NCBI RefSeq assembly: GCF_958350005.1 | Contig: NZ_CATWFF010000107.1 | Coordinates: forward strand, 1-7,168 | Direction: 5' to 3' | DNA from: an uncultured Megasphaera sp. | GTDB taxonomy: Bacteria > Bacillota > Negativicutes > Veillonellales > Megasphaeraceae | Length of the DNA: 7,168 nucleotides | Part shown: piece after piece, positions 5,561 to 7,168 of the stretch | Numbering within the stretch: the stretch's first letter is position 1 | Layout: each line of letters starts with the position of its first letter | Notes under the pieces: model-generated | What the model was told of the DNA's origin: nothing | Database searches by the model: none | The model's input: only the letters and a program-made list of their open reading frames with translations | Program-made: the position numbers and the translations under genes

Positions 5561-7072
5561 TTACCGCATAGAACTGGTAGTATCCTGAACCACAGCAGCT
5601 TTTGCATTTTTTTGAGGAATAACTTTCATCAATCCCAAATACACGAAGAATGAAACACCAAATCCAACAAACCAGGCATAATTGAATAGCCATCCTAAGC
5701 TTGGAACTATTTTGCCAATAATAGCGAAAGCTGCACCAATGAGCAGAGCCATAACAGCTGCAATATTAAATCCTTTCGTGTACTGATATATACCATCAGC
5801 TTTATACAAGCTGATTAAATCAAGCATCATATGACGATGAACAAAGTAATCGGCAATAATAATCGCTGCTATAGGCCCAAGCAATCCGGAATATACATTC
5901 AGCCAGTTAAAAATATACATGCTAGGATCGGCCATTAACTTCCACGGCATCATGACAATGGCAAATACGCCGGTAATCAGAACGCCCTTTTTAAAGGAAA
6001 TATACTTGGGAGCTACATTGGCAAAGTCGAATGCCGGTGAAATCAAGTTGGCTGCAATATTAACTGACAGCGTTGCCACAATAATGCCAAACAGTGAAAA
6101 TGCTAATACTAATGGGTTAGAGAAATGCAGCAGTAAATCAACTGGATCCCAAATAGCTTTACCAAAGACAACTACTGTTGCCGAAGAAATAATAACAGCC
6201 ATAATGGAAAAAATCGTCATCGTCGGCGGCAGGCCAACAGCCTGGCCGATCATCTGCTGTTTCTGCCCTTTACCAAATCGGGTAAAATCAGGAATATTCA
6301 ATGATAAGGTTGCCCAGAACCCAATCATACCAGTTAAAGAAGGAATGAAAACCGGTAAGAATGTATCCCAAGTATTCAGCCGTCCTTCTTCTGCAAAAAT
6401 CGGTCCAAATCCATCTGCTTCAATAACAATCCAAACCAGCAGGGCAAATGCCAGAATCATGACAATAGGTGCAGCCCATACTTCAAATTTTTTGACACTG
6501 TTCATACCTTTATAGGCTACAATAATATTCATGGCCAAAAAGCCAAGGAACGTGATCATTTCCGGCAATGGGAGTCCTAAAATAGTAAAACCACCGCCAA
6601 ACTGTTTCCATGCCGGAAACAGTGCTATGAGGAAATTATTGACGGCAGTACCGCCAATAAAAGCATTTATGCCAAACCATCCACATGCTACACCTGCACG
6701 AAGAAGTGCTGCAATATTTGCCCCAGCTACGCCGAAGGAAGCACGTGATAATACTGGAAATGGAATGCCATATTTAGTACCTGGATGAGCATTTAACAGC
6801 ATAGGAATCAAAACAATAATATTAGCCAGAGCAATCGTAAAAATCGTCTGTTTCCAATTCATTCCCAAAGCAATTAAACCACTGGCCAACATATAAGCTG
6901 GTATATTATGGGCCATGCCAACCCATAAGGAAATAAAATGACCAGTCCCCCAAGTTCTTTCTTTTACCGTTGTAGGTGCTAAATCTTTGTTATAATATGC
7001 CCCTTGTTTCAATTCATTAATGGCATCCTGGCCTAACTCTCGTATATCTTGCGACACTACTTCTGTTGCCAT
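5561..7072 (-). CDS. NCS1-family permease for pyrimidine, hydantoin or related ring
   Basis: A 503-residue inner-membrane secondary transporter of the nucleobase:cation symporter-1 family (Mhp1, PucI). About 12 hydrophobic segments fill residues 43-480, with a charged cytoplasmic N-terminus and a polar C-terminal tail. Family signatures include APTTVKERTW (32-41), HPGTKYGIPFPVLSR (96-110), the substrate-site tryptophan region GWFGIN (131-136), GFWATLSLNIPDFTRF (251-266), and an NIAANLISPAFDF segment. W132 and W253 are likely counterparts of the ring-stacking tryptophans of Mhp1. As the first gene of the cluster it probably imports the substrate, most likely uracil or thymine, although this family also carries allantoin, hydantoins and cytosine, and specificity cannot be read with confidence. 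The start at 7072 is well supported by AAGGAGGGG six nt upstream. No cleavable signal peptide is expected or seen. Confidence 0.92.
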   Translation of the reverse strand: MATEVVSQDIRELGQDAINELKQGAYYNKDLAPTTVKERTWGTGHFISLWVGMAHNIPAYMLASGLIALGMNWKQTIFTIALANIIVLIPMLLNAHPGTKYGIPFPVLSRASFGVAGANIAALLRAGVACGWFGINAFIGGTAVNNFLIALFPAWKQFGGGFTILGLPLPEMITFLGFLAMNIIVAYKGMNSVKKFEVWAAPIVMILAFALLVWIVIEADGFGPIFAEEGRLNTWDTFLPVFIPSLTGMIGFWATLSLNIPDFTRFGKGQKQQMIGQAVGLPPTMTIFSIMAVIISSATVVVFGKAIWDPVDLLLHFSNPLVLAFSLFGIIVATLSVNIAANLISPAFDFANVAPKYISFKKGVLITGVFAIVMMPWKLMADPSMYIFNWLNVYSGLLGPIAAIIIADYFVHRHMMLDLISLYKADGIYQYTKGFNIAAVMALLIGAAFAIIGKIVPSLGWLFNYAWFVGFGVSFFVYLGLMKVIPQKNAKAAVVQDTTSSMR

Positions 7073-7100
7073 AAGAATCCCCTCCTTATTTCAAATAACA

Positions 7101-7129
7101 ACTATATCCCCCGATGACGATTCGTCATC
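7101..7129 (-). promoter_or_regulatory. Candidate operon promoter with 17-bp palindromic operator
   Basis: GATGACGA (7113-7120) and TCGTCATC (7122-7129) form a perfect 8-bp inverted repeat around one base. On the minus strand its left arm contains ATGACG (7123-7128), a 4/6 match to a -35 box, 16 nt before TATAGT (7101-7106), a 5/6 match to a -10 box. Transcription would begin near 7094, giving a short leader with the permease RBS. A short, nearly gapless palindrome over a -35 region is typical of a dimeric repressor or activator site; I cannot name the regulator. Confidence 0.5.
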
Positions 7130-7140
7130 CCACTACATAC

Positions 7141-7168
7141 AAACAAAAAAAGAGCAATGATTTTATTT
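7141..7168 (-). terminator. Possible 3' half of a terminator of a gene beyond the right edge
   Basis: Reading the minus strand, CATTGCTC runs into seven T residues (7145-7151) and then GTTTG. This looks like the descending arm and U tract of an intrinsic terminator whose other arm lies outside the window. It would separate the permease operon from an upstream same-strand gene. Without the missing sequence the stem cannot be verified. Confidence 0.25.

Noticed and set aside
5919..6515. A 198-codon open frame on the plus strand opposite the permease gene.
   Set aside because: It is the antisense of a clear NCS1 permease coding sequence, has no recognisable domain, and lacks evident ribosome binding support. 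All other plus-strand open frames in the window are likewise opposite strong minus-strand genes.
4158..7072. A hydantoin-utilisation operon instead of pyrimidine catabolism.
   Set aside because: The permease, hydantoinase-family enzyme and N-carbamoyl hydrolase would fit, but preA with its PreT-like partner and the absence of a racemase point to dihydropyrimidines.
1..7168. CRISPR arrays, tRNA or rRNA genes, insertion sequences and phage genes.
   Set aside because: No regularly spaced repeats, transposase-like frames, rRNA segments or cloverleaf-type sequences were noticed; every gap between genes is shorter than 100 nt.

Overview
The window looks like part of a chromosomal catabolic locus from an anaerobic, low-to-mid GC Firmicute. 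The support is strong AGGAGG-type ribosome binding sites, tight same-strand packing, an iron-dependent alcohol dehydrogenase and Fe-S enzymes for uracil reduction. A Negativicutes member (Megasphaera/Dialister-like) is possible, but that is a guess. All six genes lie on the minus strand and are transcribed from right to left.

In transcription order: (1) a candidate promoter with a near-perfect 17-bp palindrome (7101-7129); (2) an NCS1-family nucleobase/hydantoin-type permease (5561-7072); (3) a dihydropyrimidinase (4158-5528); (4) a 108-residue protein matching only the N-terminal Fe-S domain of the dihydropyrimidine dehydrogenase subunit PreT (3825-4151); (5) PreA, the FMN/Fe-S catalytic subunit (2611-3828), overlapping gene 4 by 4 nt; (6) a zinc-dependent M20-family N-carbamoyl hydrolase (1289-2542); (7) after a 97-nt gap with its own candidate promoter/operator, a group III iron-containing alcohol dehydrogenase (100-1191), followed by a hairpin (23-73).

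Together the genes encode the reductive pyrimidine pathway: uptake of uracil/thymine, reduction to dihydropyrimidine (PreA plus an electron-transfer partner), ring opening to N-carbamoyl-beta-alanine (dihydropyrimidinase), and hydrolysis to beta-alanine, CO2 and ammonia. The alcohol dehydrogenase could dispose of a downstream aldehyde such as malonic semialdehyde, but no aminotransferase is present in the window, so this is inference.

The most unusual point is the PreT-like protein. It lacks the whole FAD/NAD(P)H-binding part of PreT. By hand alignment it keeps the four cysteines expected for one [4Fe-4S] cluster and has lost three of the four ligands of the other. This suggests a stand-alone one-cluster electron adaptor for PreA, fed by something other than PreT's own flavin domain. 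The second point of interest is the promoter region of the alcohol dehydrogenase, where a 13-bp perfect inverted repeat brackets a TGn-extended -10 element.
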